A DNA stretch of 13,571 nt from Chlorobiota bacterium (GTDB lineage: Bacteria; Bacteroidota; Bacteroidia; Flavobacteriales; Flavobacteriaceae): positions 1 through 13,571 of the forward strand of contig JAADHG010000210.1 of NCBI GenBank assembly GCA_013151975.1, given 5' to 3'. The position numbers and the translations under genes were made by a program. The notes under the pieces were generated by a model that worked only from the letters and a program-made list of their open reading frames with translations, was not told the origin of the DNA and searched no databases. Below, piece by piece: positions 1 to 7,797 of the stretch (positions are counted from its first letter, which is position 1; each line of letters opens with the position of its first letter).

Positions 1-1
1 T

Positions 2-2164
2 TTATTCTGTAATTCCTTCCAAATCAAACAAAAAGGCATAGTATAAAGCGGTTCGCTTATGGCGTTCAAAACGTCCTGAGGCACCACCGTGACCAACATC
101 CATATTGCAATCCATAATAAGCAGATTGTTATCGGTTTTCATGTCTCGCAATTTGGCTACCCACTTTGCTGGCTCCCAGTATTGTACTTGACTATCCCAA
201 TAACCAGTTGTAACTAAAATATTTGGATAGTCTTTTGCTTCTACATTATCATAAGGTGAATACGATTTCATATAATCGTAATATTCTTTGTCTTTAGGAT
301 TTCCCCACTCATCAAATTCAAAAGTAGTTAATGGTATGGTTTCATCTAGCATCGTAGAAATTACATCTACAAACGGTACTGCAGCAATCACACCATTCCA
401 AAGTTCAGGTTTCATATTTAAAACGGCACCCATTAGCAAACCTCCGGCACTACCTCCCATTGCATATAAATGATTACTACTAGTAAAGCCTTCTTGAATT
501 AAAAACTCTCCGCAATTAATAAAATCAGTAAAGGTGTTTTTCTTTTTCAATAATTTTCCATCTTCATACCAATAGCGTCCCATTTCCTGTCCACCACGAA
601 TATGTGCAATAGCGTACACAAATCCCCGATCTAACAAACTTAATCTACTAGAACTGAATGTTGGCTCTCTACTGCTTCCGTAAGAGCCATAGGCTCCTAA
701 TAATAAAGGGGTATCACTATTTCTTTCAACACCTTTTTTATACACTAAGGAAATCGGAATTTTAGTACCATCATTTGCAGTTGCGTATAAACGCTCTGAT
801 GTGTAATTTTCAGCAGAAAAGTCACCTCCTAGCACTTCGTCTTGCTTTAACAAAACTTGTGTTTTTGTATCCATATTATAATCGTATATACTGTTAGGAG
901 TTGTTAATGACGTATAACCATAACGTAAAATATTTGTATCAAAATCTAGATTAGAAGTTGTGTATGCAAGATAAGCCGGATCATTAAATTTAATATAATG
1001 TTCCTCTCCACTCCATTTCATAACTCTTATAGCTCTCAATCCATTTATACGTTCTTCTAAAACTAAATAGTTTTTAAAAATATCGAAGCTTTGCAGAAAC
1101 ACATCGTCTCGATGCGGAATAACATCTACCCAATTTTCTGTGGTTGTCGCTGTAATTGGTGTTTTTACCAAGCGGAAATTTTTTGCATCTAGATTGGTTT
1201 GAATATAAAAATTATCTTGATACTGCTCCACATAATACAATACATCATTTTGTCTTGGCTGTACAATTTTCCATTCACCAATTGGTGTATCTGCATTTAG
1301 ATATCTATACTCTGTAGAAAGTGTATGAAAACTACCTATCATTATAAATTCATTAGACTTAGACTTAAAAACACCACATCTAAAAGTTTCATCTTTCTCT
1401 TCAAACACCAATACATCTTCCGACTGATTTGTACCAAGTATATGTTTGTAAATTTTATCTTGACGGAGTGTTTCAGGATTCTTGGTTGCATAAAAAACTG
1501 TCTTATTATCATTTGCCCAAATTGCACTACCATTAGTATTGCTTAATTTATCTGGCAGTATCTCTCCTGTCACGAGGTTTTTAAAATAAATCGTATAGCG
1601 ACGTCTTGAAACGGTATCTATACCAAATGCCATTAAACTATTATCCATACTTATGGAACGGCTACCAATACCATAGTAAGCATAATCTTTAGCCATTTCT
1701 GGACCATTGAGTATAATTTCTTCTTCAGCATTTTTATCAATTTTCTTTCTACAATACAACGCATAGTCATTACCTTCTTCAAAACGGGTATAGTACAAAT
1801 ATCCGTTGTCCTTTACAGGAACAGAAGCATCATCTTTTTTTATGCGCCCTACAATTTCATCATATATTTTCTCTTGAAGTTCTTCTGTATGTTTCATCAC
1901 TGTATCTAAATACTCATTCTCAGCATTTAAATAATCTAATACATCTTGTGTTTGAGCATCAGGTGTTTCTGCATTTTTCTGGGCGTCACTTAATCGCATC
2001 CAGTAATAATTATCAACTCGAGTGTCATCATGAATAGTTAATTCTTTAGGTATCTTTTTTGCAACAGGAGGGTTAACTAACTGATGTGGCATCTTTTCAT
2101 CATTGCTCTTACAGCCTGTAAAAACTATTGTAGATACAAGTAAAAAATAGAAAGAAGTTTTCAT
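2..2164 (-). CDS. Oligopeptidase B-type prolyl oligopeptidase family (S9A) lipoprotein
   Basis: This is a 720-residue serine peptidase of the prolyl oligopeptidase family, closest in motif content to oligopeptidase B, which cuts short peptides after basic residues. An N-terminal beta-propeller region (about 60-440) is followed by the alpha/beta hydrolase domain. The nucleophile is Ser572 in GGSAGG. Asp657 (YWDSQVQYWEP) and His692 (DVGHGG) complete the triad, with the same 85 and 35 residue spacings as E. coli PtrB as I recall them (Ser532, Asp617, His652). The RGGQEMGRYWYEDGK segment is also family-typical. I chose the ATG at 2164 because it gives a clean lipoprotein signal, MKTSFYFLLVSTIVFTGC with Cys18; an upstream ATG at 2221 would add 19 residues before that signal. 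The lipobox predicts membrane anchoring outside the cytoplasm. E. coli PtrB is cytoplasmic, so substrate choice here is inference. It is divergent from a lipoprotein dipeptidase. Confidence 0.93.
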   Translation of the reverse strand: MKTSFYFLLVSTIVFTGCKSNDEKMPHQLVNPPVAKKIPKELTIHDDTRVDNYYWMRLSDAQKNAETPDAQTQDVLDYLNAENEYLDTVMKHTEELQEKIYDEIVGRIKKDDASVPVKDNGYLYYTRFEEGNDYALYCRKKIDKNAEEEIILNGPEMAKDYAYYGIGSRSISMDNSLMAFGIDTVSRRRYTIYFKNLVTGEILPDKLSNTNGSAIWANDNKTVFYATKNPETLRQDKIYKHILGTNQSEDVLVFEEKDETFRCGVFKSKSNEFIMIGSFHTLSTEYRYLNADTPIGEWKIVQPRQNDVLYYVEQYQDNFYIQTNLDAKNFRLVKTPITATTTENWVDVIPHRDDVFLQSFDIFKNYLVLEERINGLRAIRVMKWSGEEHYIKFNDPAYLAYTTSNLDFDTNILRYGYTSLTTPNSIYDYNMDTKTQVLLKQDEVLGGDFSAENYTSERLYATANDGTKIPISLVYKKGVERNSDTPLLLGAYGSYGSSREPTFSSSRLSLLDRGFVYAIAHIRGGQEMGRYWYEDGKLLKKKNTFTDFINCGEFLIQEGFTSSNHLYAMGGSAGGLLMGAVLNMKPELWNGVIAAVPFVDVISTMLDETIPLTTFEFDEWGNPKDKEYYDYMKSYSPYDNVEAKDYPNILVTTGYWDSQVQYWEPAKWVAKLRDMKTDNNLLIMDCNMDVGHGGASGRFERHKRTALYYAFLFDLEGITE

Positions 2165-2232
2165 TGAATTTTTTTCTTTAAAATAATTTGTTTGCATAAA
2201 GAAACAAAAAATAATTAACAAGTTTTAATTGC

Positions 2233-2240
2233 TATATTTG
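2233..2240 (+). promoter_or_regulatory. Bacteroidetes-type -7 box for the dipeptidase gene
   Basis: TATATTTG matches the Bacteroidetes -7 consensus TANNTTTG exactly and lies 27 bases before the dipeptidase ATG, which gives a short leader. I see no good TTG (-33) box at the usual 19-21 base spacing, so this is a half-match only. Confidence 0.45.
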
Positions 2241-2267
2241 GTTAGTAAACTAACTAATTAACTTATA

Positions 2268-3623
2268 ATGAAACTAAACACAAATTGCTCATTAGCTATT
2301 AAAGGTAATTCCCTATATAAGCTTGTTTTTTTATGCCTAATACTTTTTACAACAGCTTGCAAAGAAGAACAAAAAGAAAATATTGAAAAAGAAATGTCTG
2401 AAACACAACTTATTGATAAAGCGAAAGCTATTCACGAACGTGTAATAACATTAGATACCCATAATGATATTAACGTAAAAAACTTTACCGATTCTATTAA
2501 TTACTCACAAGAGTTGGATACCCAAGTAAATCTCCCAAAAATGAAAAAAGGAGGGTTAGATGTTTCATGGTTAGTTGTCTATACTGGACAAGATACCCTA
2601 ACTGAAGATGGTTATGCCAAGGCTTATGAAAATGCAATATCAAAATTTAAAGCTATCCACAAATTAACGGAAGAGATTGCTCCAGACGAAATTGAATTGG
2701 CTACCACTTCGGACGATGTAAGACGCATTATTGCATCAGGAAAAAAAGTAGCAATGATTGGTGTTGAAAATGCATATCCAATTGGAACTGATATTAATAG
2801 AGTGAAAGAATTTTACGATTTAGGAGCTAGGTATATGTCTCTAGCACATAACGGACACAGCCAATTGAGTGATTCTAATACCGGTGAAAAAGATAGTATA
2901 TGGCTTCACAATGGTTTAAGCGACCTTGGAAAACAAGTCCTTGCCGAAATGAATAAATGGGGTATTATGATTGATGTATCGCATCCATCAAAAGAAGCTA
3001 TGCGCCAAATGATTGCGCTTACCAAAGCACCTATTATTGCATCACATTCATCTGCTCGTGCCCTTTGTGATCACAGTAGAAACTTAGATGATGAACAATT
3101 AGAATGGTTAAAACAAAATGGAGGTGTTGTACAAACCGTAGCTTTTAAATCGTATCTCAATACAAAAAAATATGAAGCAAGAGACGCAGCATTAAAGAGC
3201 ATTAGAGATAAAGTTGTTGATTCGTTAGGAGTAAATTGGTACGAATGGAGCGAGTTTAACCAATTAGATGATTCTACGCAATTAAATTTTATTGCCAACC
3301 GAACAAAAATTATGGATATAGCAAATAGTAAAGCAAATGCAATAGCTGACTTTCCTCCTGCTGTAAATGTGTCCGATTTTGTAGATCATATTGATTATTT
3401 GGTTAAAAAAATTGGCATTGACCATGTTGGTATAAGTAGCGATTTTGATGGTGGAGGTGGTATTGAAGGTTGGAATGATGCTTCAGAAACTTTTAATGTG
3501 ACTTTAGAGCTTGTAAAACGTGGTTATACTGAAGAAGAAATAAGTATGATTTGGAGTGGTAATTTATTGCGTGTGCTTGATGCAGTTGAAGCTATTTCTA
3601 AAGAAATTCAGGCAGCCGAATAA
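2268..3623 (+). CDS. Membrane dipeptidase (peptidase family M19) lipoprotein
   Basis: This 451-residue zinc dipeptidase of the renal dipeptidase family hydrolyses dipeptides and should be anchored by lipid outside the cytoplasm: a hydrophobic segment (about 18-28) ends in the lipobox FTTAC with Cys31. The metal site is readable in order: His65 and Asp67 (DTHND), bridging Glu167 (GVEN), His194 (AHNGH), His239 (DVSHPS), His260 (ASHSS) and Asp392 (SSDFDG). The spacings follow human DPEP1 closely. The start at 2268 is the only ATG that keeps the signal peptide. The gene is divergent from the S9 oligopeptidase with a 103-base gap, and a combined pathway (oligopeptides to dipeptides to amino acids) is a reasonable inference. 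A decayed copy of its last 60 or so codons lies downstream at 4510-4678, so a tandem pair once existed. Confidence 0.93.
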   Translation: MKLNTNCSLAIKGNSLYKLVFLCLILFTTACKEEQKENIEKEMSETQLIDKAKAIHERVITLDTHNDINVKNFTDSINYSQELDTQVNLPKMKKGGLDVSWLVVYTGQDTLTEDGYAKAYENAISKFKAIHKLTEEIAPDEIELATTSDDVRRIIASGKKVAMIGVENAYPIGTDINRVKEFYDLGARYMSLAHNGHSQLSDSNTGEKDSIWLHNGLSDLGKQVLAEMNKWGIMIDVSHPSKEAMRQMIALTKAPIIASHSSARALCDHSRNLDDEQLEWLKQNGGVVQTVAFKSYLNTKKYEARDAALKSIRDKVVDSLGVNWYEWSEFNQLDDSTQLNFIANRTKIMDIANSKANAIADFPPAVNVSDFVDHIDYLVKKIGIDHVGISSDFDGGGGIEGWNDASETFNVTLELVKRGYTEEEISMIWSGNLLRVLDAVEAISKEIQAAE

Positions 3624-3627
3624 TATT

Positions 3628-3700
3628 GTCATTCCTACGTGTCACACTAAGATGTCACACTGAGCTTGTCGAAGTGTTGTCGAAGTGAATGCAGGAATCT
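3628..3700. repeat. Extragenic repeat mosaic between dipeptidase and DUF6090 genes
   Basis: The spacer contains nested repeats. TGTCACACT occurs at 3640-3648 and 3653-3661. TTGTCGAAGTG occurs in direct tandem at 3666-3676 and 3677-3687. ATTCCT (3631-3636) and AGGAAT (3693-3698) form an outer inverted pair. The core resembles the TGTCACACTGAGCTTGTCGAAGTG-type element that I recall as scattered between genes in many flavobacterial genomes; that resemblance is memory, not a search. The internal duplications suggest expansion by slippage or recombination. It has no coding potential. Confidence 0.6.
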
Positions 3701-3715
3701 ATAAAACATTAAATT

Positions 3716-4483
3716 GTGATAAAATTCTTTAGAAAAATACGATACGACTCTATGGGAAACCAAACCTCTACTAAAGCTACGGCTGGTGCGAAAACAGGAA
3801 AGTACCTTAAATACGCCATAGGCGAAATTATACTTGTAGTTATAGGTATTTTAATTGCTTTGAGTATAAATAATTGGAATGAAAACCGTTTAGAAAACAA
3901 ACGTGCTGATGCATTTGTAAAAAAACTGAAATTACAAATAGAAAATAATATAGCTAGAGTCGATAATCAAATCCGAAATTTTGAATTCACTTATAGTGTA
4001 TCAAAACGTTTAATAAGTATTATTGGCAGTAATGATATTACAAATATTGACACTAAAATTGACAGCCTAGTATTTGTGAATAATTATGACTATCATTTAA
4101 ATTTAGATATGAACACTATTATTGAGGCTAGAGAAAATGGAGATTTGGCATTGATTTCCTCTGATATTTTGCGTCAATCAATTTACAATCTCAGTACACT
4201 GAACGAAACAATTAAGGAACGTGAACGTATTACCAATGAGGATTTAATGTCGCTTTTCATACCATATTTAAACAAAAATTTCAACTGGAGAAACTTAGGG
4301 TTTTCTCTTTTTTATGAACAAGATTTTGGAAAATCGAAACTATATAAAAATGATAATTATAAGATGCTATACGACCAAGAATTTGAAAATCATTTACAAG
4401 GTAGAATACAGTATAACAAAGGAAATCTACAGATATATAATACAATAAAGCAGGAGTTAAAAAATATTTACCTCTTGCTATAA
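3716..4483 (+). CDS. DUF6090 family single-pass membrane protein
   Basis: This 255-residue protein of unknown function is recognised by its N-terminus: MIKFFRKIRY, then GKYLKYAIGEIILVVIGILI and NNWNE, which is the hallmark of the DUF6090 family common in Flavobacteriaceae. One transmembrane helix spans about residues 34-51. A charged, probably helical region follows from about 52 to 85, and the remaining 170 residues are probably on the outer side of the inner membrane. The start is GTG at 3716; the family N-terminus begins exactly there, and the next ATG (residue 13) would remove it. Residues 14-27 (GNQTSTKATAGAKT) look like extra linker compared with the usual family sequence. It sits between the intact dipeptidase and a dipeptidase remnant, so it may have arrived in, or survived, a rearrangement of a former tandem pair. 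Function is unknown. Confidence 0.85.
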   Translation: MIKFFRKIRYDSMGNQTSTKATAGAKTGKYLKYAIGEIILVVIGILIALSINNWNENRLENKRADAFVKKLKLQIENNIARVDNQIRNFEFTYSVSKRLISIIGSNDITNIDTKIDSLVFVNNYDYHLNLDMNTIIEARENGDLALISSDILRQSIYNLSTLNETIKERERITNEDLMSLFIPYLNKNFNWRNLGFSLFYEQDFGKSKLYKNDNYKMLYDQEFENHLQGRIQYNKGNLQIYNTIKQELKNIYLLL

Positions 4484-4509
4484 AAACATAATAAAAGAAG
4501 ACCAATCTT

Positions 4510-4678
4510 GATTGTGGAAGCGGAATTGAAGGTTGGAATGATGCTTCAGAAACTTTTAGTGTGACTTTAGAACTTGTAAAACGTGGTTATACCGAAGAGG
4601 AAATAAGCAAACTATAGAGAGATAACTTACTACGTGTATTAGATGTAAGTAGCTAAAGTTGCAAGTGAATTAAACTAA
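4510..4678 (+). pseudogene. Remnant of the 3' end of a second M19 dipeptidase
   Basis: From 4510 the sequence aligns without gaps to dipeptidase codons starting at 3447; I count 13 differences in the first 105 bases, with an unbroken identical run of 34 bases (4525-4558 against 3462-3495). The encoded peptide reads GIEGWNDASETF, TLELVKRGYTEEEIS, then NLLRVLD. Two lesions are visible. TAG at 4615-4617 replaces the Trp TGG at 3552-3554. A one-base insertion near 4654 throws the last codons out of frame; correcting it gives KVASELN and a TAA at 4676-4678. Nothing of the first 390 or so codons remains upstream. Past the glycine-rich start, most differences are synonymous (gag/gaa, act/acc, gaa/gag, agt/agc), which suggests that the copy was a working paralogue before decay. 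Confidence 0.85.
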
Positions 4679-4708
4679 AAAAAGAGAGCAATTTAGCTCT
4701 CTTTTTTT
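4677..4708. terminator. Bidirectional Rho-independent terminator
   Basis: A 13-bp perfect stem, seven A plus GAGAGC (4677-4689) pairing with GCTCTC plus seven T (4696-4708), encloses a 6-base loop. The A and T tracts make it work on both strands, between the dipeptidase block (+) and hsp20 (-). The last A/T pairs overlap the hsp20 stop codon. Confidence 0.85.
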
Positions 4709-5186
4709 AATTAATCTTAATACTTTTAATAGGTTTTTTCTTTGCGTCATCATGCTTAGGAAGCAAAACTTTCAAGATTCCTTCTTTATAAGACGCTGTA
4801 ATCTTTTCAGCATTTACAGAATCTGGTATCGCAAACGTACGTTTAAAGGATGAGTATCCAAACTCTCTGCGTGTGTAGTTTTCAGACTCAGTATTATTTT
4901 CTGTTTTTGACTCTGCAACAATAGATAATATATTGTTGTCTATATTTATGTCGAAATTAGATTTTTCTAATCCTGGAACTGCCATTTCTACAATGTATTC
5001 ATTTGCAGTATCCTTTACATTTACAGCTGGCAGTGTTAAACCAGTATTAAAGTTTGACATAAATTCAGTTCCAAAACCTCTACCAAGAATATCATCAAAC
5101 CAAGAAGGTAAACTTGGTAAGGCACTAAAATTTGAATCGATACTCTTTTTACTAACATTTCTGTTTGTTGGAATTAAAGTACTCAT
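4707..5186 (-). CDS. Small heat-shock protein, Hsp20/alpha-crystallin family
   Basis: This 159-residue ATP-independent holdase chaperone should bind unfolding proteins in the cytoplasm. A variable N-terminal arm (about 1-50, with PSWFDDILG) is followed by the alpha-crystallin domain from PAVNVKDTANEYIVEMAVPG through ASYKEGILKVLLPK, a form of the conserved A-x-x-x-G-V-L motif. The C-terminal tail carries the I-x-I oligomerisation motif (Ile156-Lys-Ile158). I chose the ATG at 5186; the ORF extends 14 codons upstream, but MSTLIP fits the usual start of bacteroidetal Hsp20 and the extra residues are AT-rich spacer. It follows the E1 gene on the same strand, but hairpins in the gap suggest a separate unit. 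No CIRCE element or obvious sigma-32 box is visible. Confidence 0.92.
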   Translation of the reverse strand: MSTLIPTNRNVSKKSIDSNFSALPSLPSWFDDILGRGFGTEFMSNFNTGLTLPAVNVKDTANEYIVEMAVPGLEKSNFDINIDNNILSIVAESKTENNTESENYTRREFGYSSFKRTFAIPDSVNAEKITASYKEGILKVLLPKHDDAKKKPIKSIKIN

Positions 5187-5256
5187 AACAAAATATATTA
5201 AAGTTAAACAATTAATTTTATTAACCATCTAACAAAAAAAATGCCAACTGTAAATA

Positions 5257-5323
5257 ACTGAAAATATTTCAGTGTAAAACTGACAATTTTACATTACAAA
5301 TGCCATGTTAACAGAGTGTTAAC
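5257..5323. other. Three small hairpins between E1 and hsp20 genes
   Basis: Three inverted repeats follow each other: ACTGAAA/TTTCAGT (5257-5273, 3-base loop), GTAAAA/TTTTAC (5274-5292, 7-base loop) and GTTAAC/GTTAAC (5307-5323, 5-base loop, touching the E1 stop codon). They are GC-poor. They could terminate the E1 transcript or structure the hsp20 leader. The pairing is visible; the function is not. Confidence 0.35.
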
Positions 5324-7329
5324 TAATACTGAAGTAACTCTTTAAGTGCTGTTTCAAATCTATTTTTTGCAAGATATTGGTCTTCTAGCTGCGACACAAA
5401 AGGGATTGGTGTTTCTAAACTAGCTACACGTTTTACTGGAGCATCCAAGTGTTCAAAACAGTGTTCCATAATTAATGCAGAAATGTCAGAAGCAATACCA
5501 CCAAACATAGAATCTTCTTGGAGTATTATGGCACGTCCAGTTTTATTTACAGATTTAAAAATAGTCTCTGTATCCAAAGGCTGTAGTGAGCGCAAATCGA
5601 TTACATCTGCATTTATGTCAGGATTTTTATCTAGCGTCTCTAATGCCCAATGTACAGCAGCGCCATAAGATACTATAGTTACTTGACTGCCTTCTCTTAA
5701 AAGCGATGCTTTACCAAACGGTAGTGTGTAGTAATCGGTTGGAACTTCCTGCCTAATAGTTCTATATAATGCTTTATGCTCGAAAAACAATACGGGGTTG
5801 GGGTCGTTAATTGCAGTTGCTAATAATCCTTTGGCATCATAAGGAAATGCAGGATATACTACTTTTAATCCTGGTGTTTTTGTAAACCACGCTTCATTGG
5901 TTTGCGAATGGAACGGTCCTGCTGCAACTCCTGCTCCACAAGGCATTCTTAAAACTATATCTGCATTTTGATTCCATCTATAATACGATTTTGCCAAATA
6001 ATTAACCACAGGATTAAAACCTGATGTTACAAAGTCAGCAAACTGAAGTTCTACAACACTTTTTATTCCACAAATAGATAAACCCATGGCTGCTTCAATA
6101 ATTGCAGACTCACAAATTGGTGTATTCCGTACACGTTCTTTACCAAATTCTTTTAAAAAGCCATCTGTAATCTTAAAAACACCACCATAATCGGCAATAT
6201 CTTGTCCCATTATTACAAGATCTTTATGCTGCTTCATGGATTGGCGTAAACCATCAGAAATAGCATCTACAAAACGAAGTTCTTTTGTTTTTTTATTACT
6301 CTTAACTTCTTGATATACAAAGTTTTTATACACATCATTTAACTCAGTAGTTATATCTTCTTTAACTTCTACTTCGTCAAATGCTTTTTTTAGATTTTCG
6401 CTAATTTCTTTTGAAATATTAGCTTTTATTTCGGCATCTTCTTTCTCAGTAAGTATTCGCTCTTTAAACAAATAATTAACGTAGTTTAAAATAGGGTCTT
6501 TTGCTGCCCATTCATTTAAAAGTGCTTTTGGAACATATTTAGTGCCACTCGCCTCTTCATGCCCACGCATTCTAAAAGTCTTAAATTCTATTAAGATTGG
6601 TCTTGGACGCTTTCTAATGCTTTCCGTTAACTTCATGACCTTACTATAGACTTCAATAATATTATTGCCATCAATAATAAACGATTCTATACCATAGCCT
6701 TTCCCTTTATCGGCAATATGCTTGCAATTAAACTGTTCTGATGTTGGCGTGGATAAGCCATAGCCATTATTTTCAACACAGAATATTACAGGGAGTTTCC
6801 ATACAGAAGCTACATTTAAAGCTTCATGAAAATCACCTTCACTTGTACCACCTTCTCCAGTAAAAACGGCAGTTACTTGTTTTTTACTCTTCAAAAGATT
6901 TGCTAGTGCTATCCCATCGGCAACTCCCAATTGAGGTCCCAAATGTGAAATCATTCCTATAATATTAAACTCTTGGGTGCCAAAATGAAAGGAACGATCT
7001 CTTCCTTTTGTAAACCCATTGGCTTTTCCTTGCCATTGCGAAAACAAACGGTATAATGGGATTTCTCTAGTAGTAAAAACACCTAAGTTTCTATGCATTG
7101 GTAAAATATATTCATCTGTTTGCATTGCCATAGTAATACCTACAGAAATAGCTTCTTGACCAATACCTGAAAACCATTTTGAAATTTTACCTTGTCGTAA
7201 AAGAATAAGCATCTTCTCCTCTATCATTCGAGGTTTTAGCATGTTCTTATACAGAGATACTAAGGTATTACGATTTAAATTCCTTTTATCGTAATTAATA
7301 AGTTGTTTTGTACTAGCTGTACTGCTCAT
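5323..7329 (-). CDS. 2-oxoacid dehydrogenase E1, fused alpha and beta subunits (branched-chain type)
   Basis: This 668-residue thiamine-diphosphate enzyme joins both E1 subunits in one chain and should carry out oxidative decarboxylation of 2-oxo acids for a separately encoded E2/E3. The alpha half (about 20-340) has the ThDP/metal motif from GEG (158-160, variant of GDG) to NN (187-188), and the conserved loop RMRGHEEASGTKYVP. The beta half starts near residue 350 (TKELRFVDAISDGLRQSM) and contains FHSQTNEAWFTKTPGLKVVYP, typical of E1 beta. Motifs look closer to branched-chain dehydrogenases than to PDH, but substrate cannot be fixed by reading. I start at the ATG at 7329: an upstream ATG at 7398 would add 23 hydrophobic residues overlapping a good promoter. 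No E2 or E3 gene is adjacent. The stop codon is TAG. Confidence 0.9.
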   Translation of the reverse strand: MSSTASTKQLINYDKRNLNRNTLVSLYKNMLKPRMIEEKMLILLRQGKISKWFSGIGQEAISVGITMAMQTDEYILPMHRNLGVFTTREIPLYRLFSQWQGKANGFTKGRDRSFHFGTQEFNIIGMISHLGPQLGVADGIALANLLKSKKQVTAVFTGEGGTSEGDFHEALNVASVWKLPVIFCVENNGYGLSTPTSEQFNCKHIADKGKGYGIESFIIDGNNIIEVYSKVMKLTESIRKRPRPILIEFKTFRMRGHEEASGTKYVPKALLNEWAAKDPILNYVNYLFKERILTEKEDAEIKANISKEISENLKKAFDEVEVKEDITTELNDVYKNFVYQEVKSNKKTKELRFVDAISDGLRQSMKQHKDLVIMGQDIADYGGVFKITDGFLKEFGKERVRNTPICESAIIEAAMGLSICGIKSVVELQFADFVTSGFNPVVNYLAKSYYRWNQNADIVLRMPCGAGVAAGPFHSQTNEAWFTKTPGLKVVYPAFPYDAKGLLATAINDPNPVLFFEHKALYRTIRQEVPTDYYTLPFGKASLLREGSQVTIVSYGAAVHWALETLDKNPDINADVIDLRSLQPLDTETIFKSVNKTGRAIILQEDSMFGGIASDISALIMEHCFEHLDAPVKRVASLETPIPFVSQLEDQYLAKNRFETALKELLQY

Positions 7330-7347
7330 GTTGTTTATTTGGTATAT

Positions 7348-7380
7348 CAAAAGTAGCAAAATTATGGTTATAGTTTCAAA
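7348..7380 (-). promoter_or_regulatory. Promoter of the E1 fusion gene
   Basis: Reading the minus strand, TTTG (7380-7377), a 21-base spacer and TACTTTTG (7355-7348) match the Bacteroidetes promoter pattern TTTG-N19-21-TANNTTTG. A second -7-like box, TAATTTTG, lies at 7364-7357. Transcription should begin around 7342, just upstream of the ATG at 7329, which supports that start over the longer reading frame. Confidence 0.65.
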
Positions 7381-7424
7381 GTTTTCATTTTTAAACATGG
7401 TTTTAGTATCGTGCTAATTTTATT

Positions 7425-7432
7425 TATCTTTG
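7425..7432 (+). promoter_or_regulatory. -7 promoter box for the YciH-DUF1835 cluster
   Basis: TATCTTTG fits TANNTTTG and lies 30 bases before the YciH ATG. The -33 region around 7401-7406 (TTTTAG) is only an approximate match. It is divergent from the E1 promoter in the same spacer. Confidence 0.45.
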
Positions 7433-7462
7433 TTGTTCTGCAAATAAATTGCCTTAAAGCAT

Positions 7463-7792
7463 ATGGACTTAAAAAACCAATTAAAAAATTTATTCCCTGA
7501 TCATGTTCCTGAGAAAAGTATTGAAAGTACTGATACCTCTAAAGAAATATGGATGCAAGAAGACCCTATACTTTGCAAATATGAAAAACGAAAAGGGAAA
7601 CCTATTACCATATTAGAAGGTTATACAGGAGCAACTGAAGACTTTAAAGCCTTGGCCAAAGAGCTCAAAACCAAGCTAAGTGTTGGTGGTAGTTTTAAAG
7701 ATGATAAAATTATTATTCAAGGTGATTACCGTGATAAAATAATGACCTTACTTAAAGAAAAAGGGTTTAATGTAAAACGTGTTGGAGGATAA
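7463..7792 (+). CDS. SUI1/eIF1-like translation factor, YciH family
   Basis: This 109-residue protein carries a SUI1 fold in its C-terminal two thirds (about 38-108). Recognisable segments are TILEGYTGATEDFKALAKEL, then SVGGSFKDDKIIIQGD, ending in KEKGFNVKRVGG. Family members are eIF1 homologues that bind the small ribosomal subunit and are thought to affect initiation fidelity; the role in Bacteroidetes is not well defined. The N-terminal 35 residues are variable and acidic. The length is normal for YciH. It leads a closely spaced + strand cluster: the DUF1835 gene begins 5 bases after its stop. The Gly-Gly codons at its end contain GGAGG (7784-7788), 9 bases before the next ATG, which might serve as a ribosome site but may simply be coding. 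Confidence 0.9.
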   Translation: MDLKNQLKNLFPDHVPEKSIESTDTSKEIWMQEDPILCKYEKRKGKPITILEGYTGATEDFKALAKELKTKLSVGGSFKDDKIIIQGDYRDKIMTLLKEKGFNVKRVGG

Positions 7793-7797
7793 TATTT

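Noticed and set aside
2165..2221. N-terminal extension of the oligopeptidase from the ATG at 2221
   Set aside because: It would bury the lipoprotein signal peptide; the start at 2164 places the lipobox cysteine at residue 18.
4933..5232. Plus-strand 99-codon frame across hsp20
   Set aside because: It lies antisense to a clear Hsp20 alpha-crystallin domain and has no recognisable features.
7330..7398. N-terminal hydrophobic extension of the E1 fusion
   Set aside because: The 23 extra residues overlap a good promoter (7348-7380), and E1 enzymes are cytoplasmic without signal peptides.
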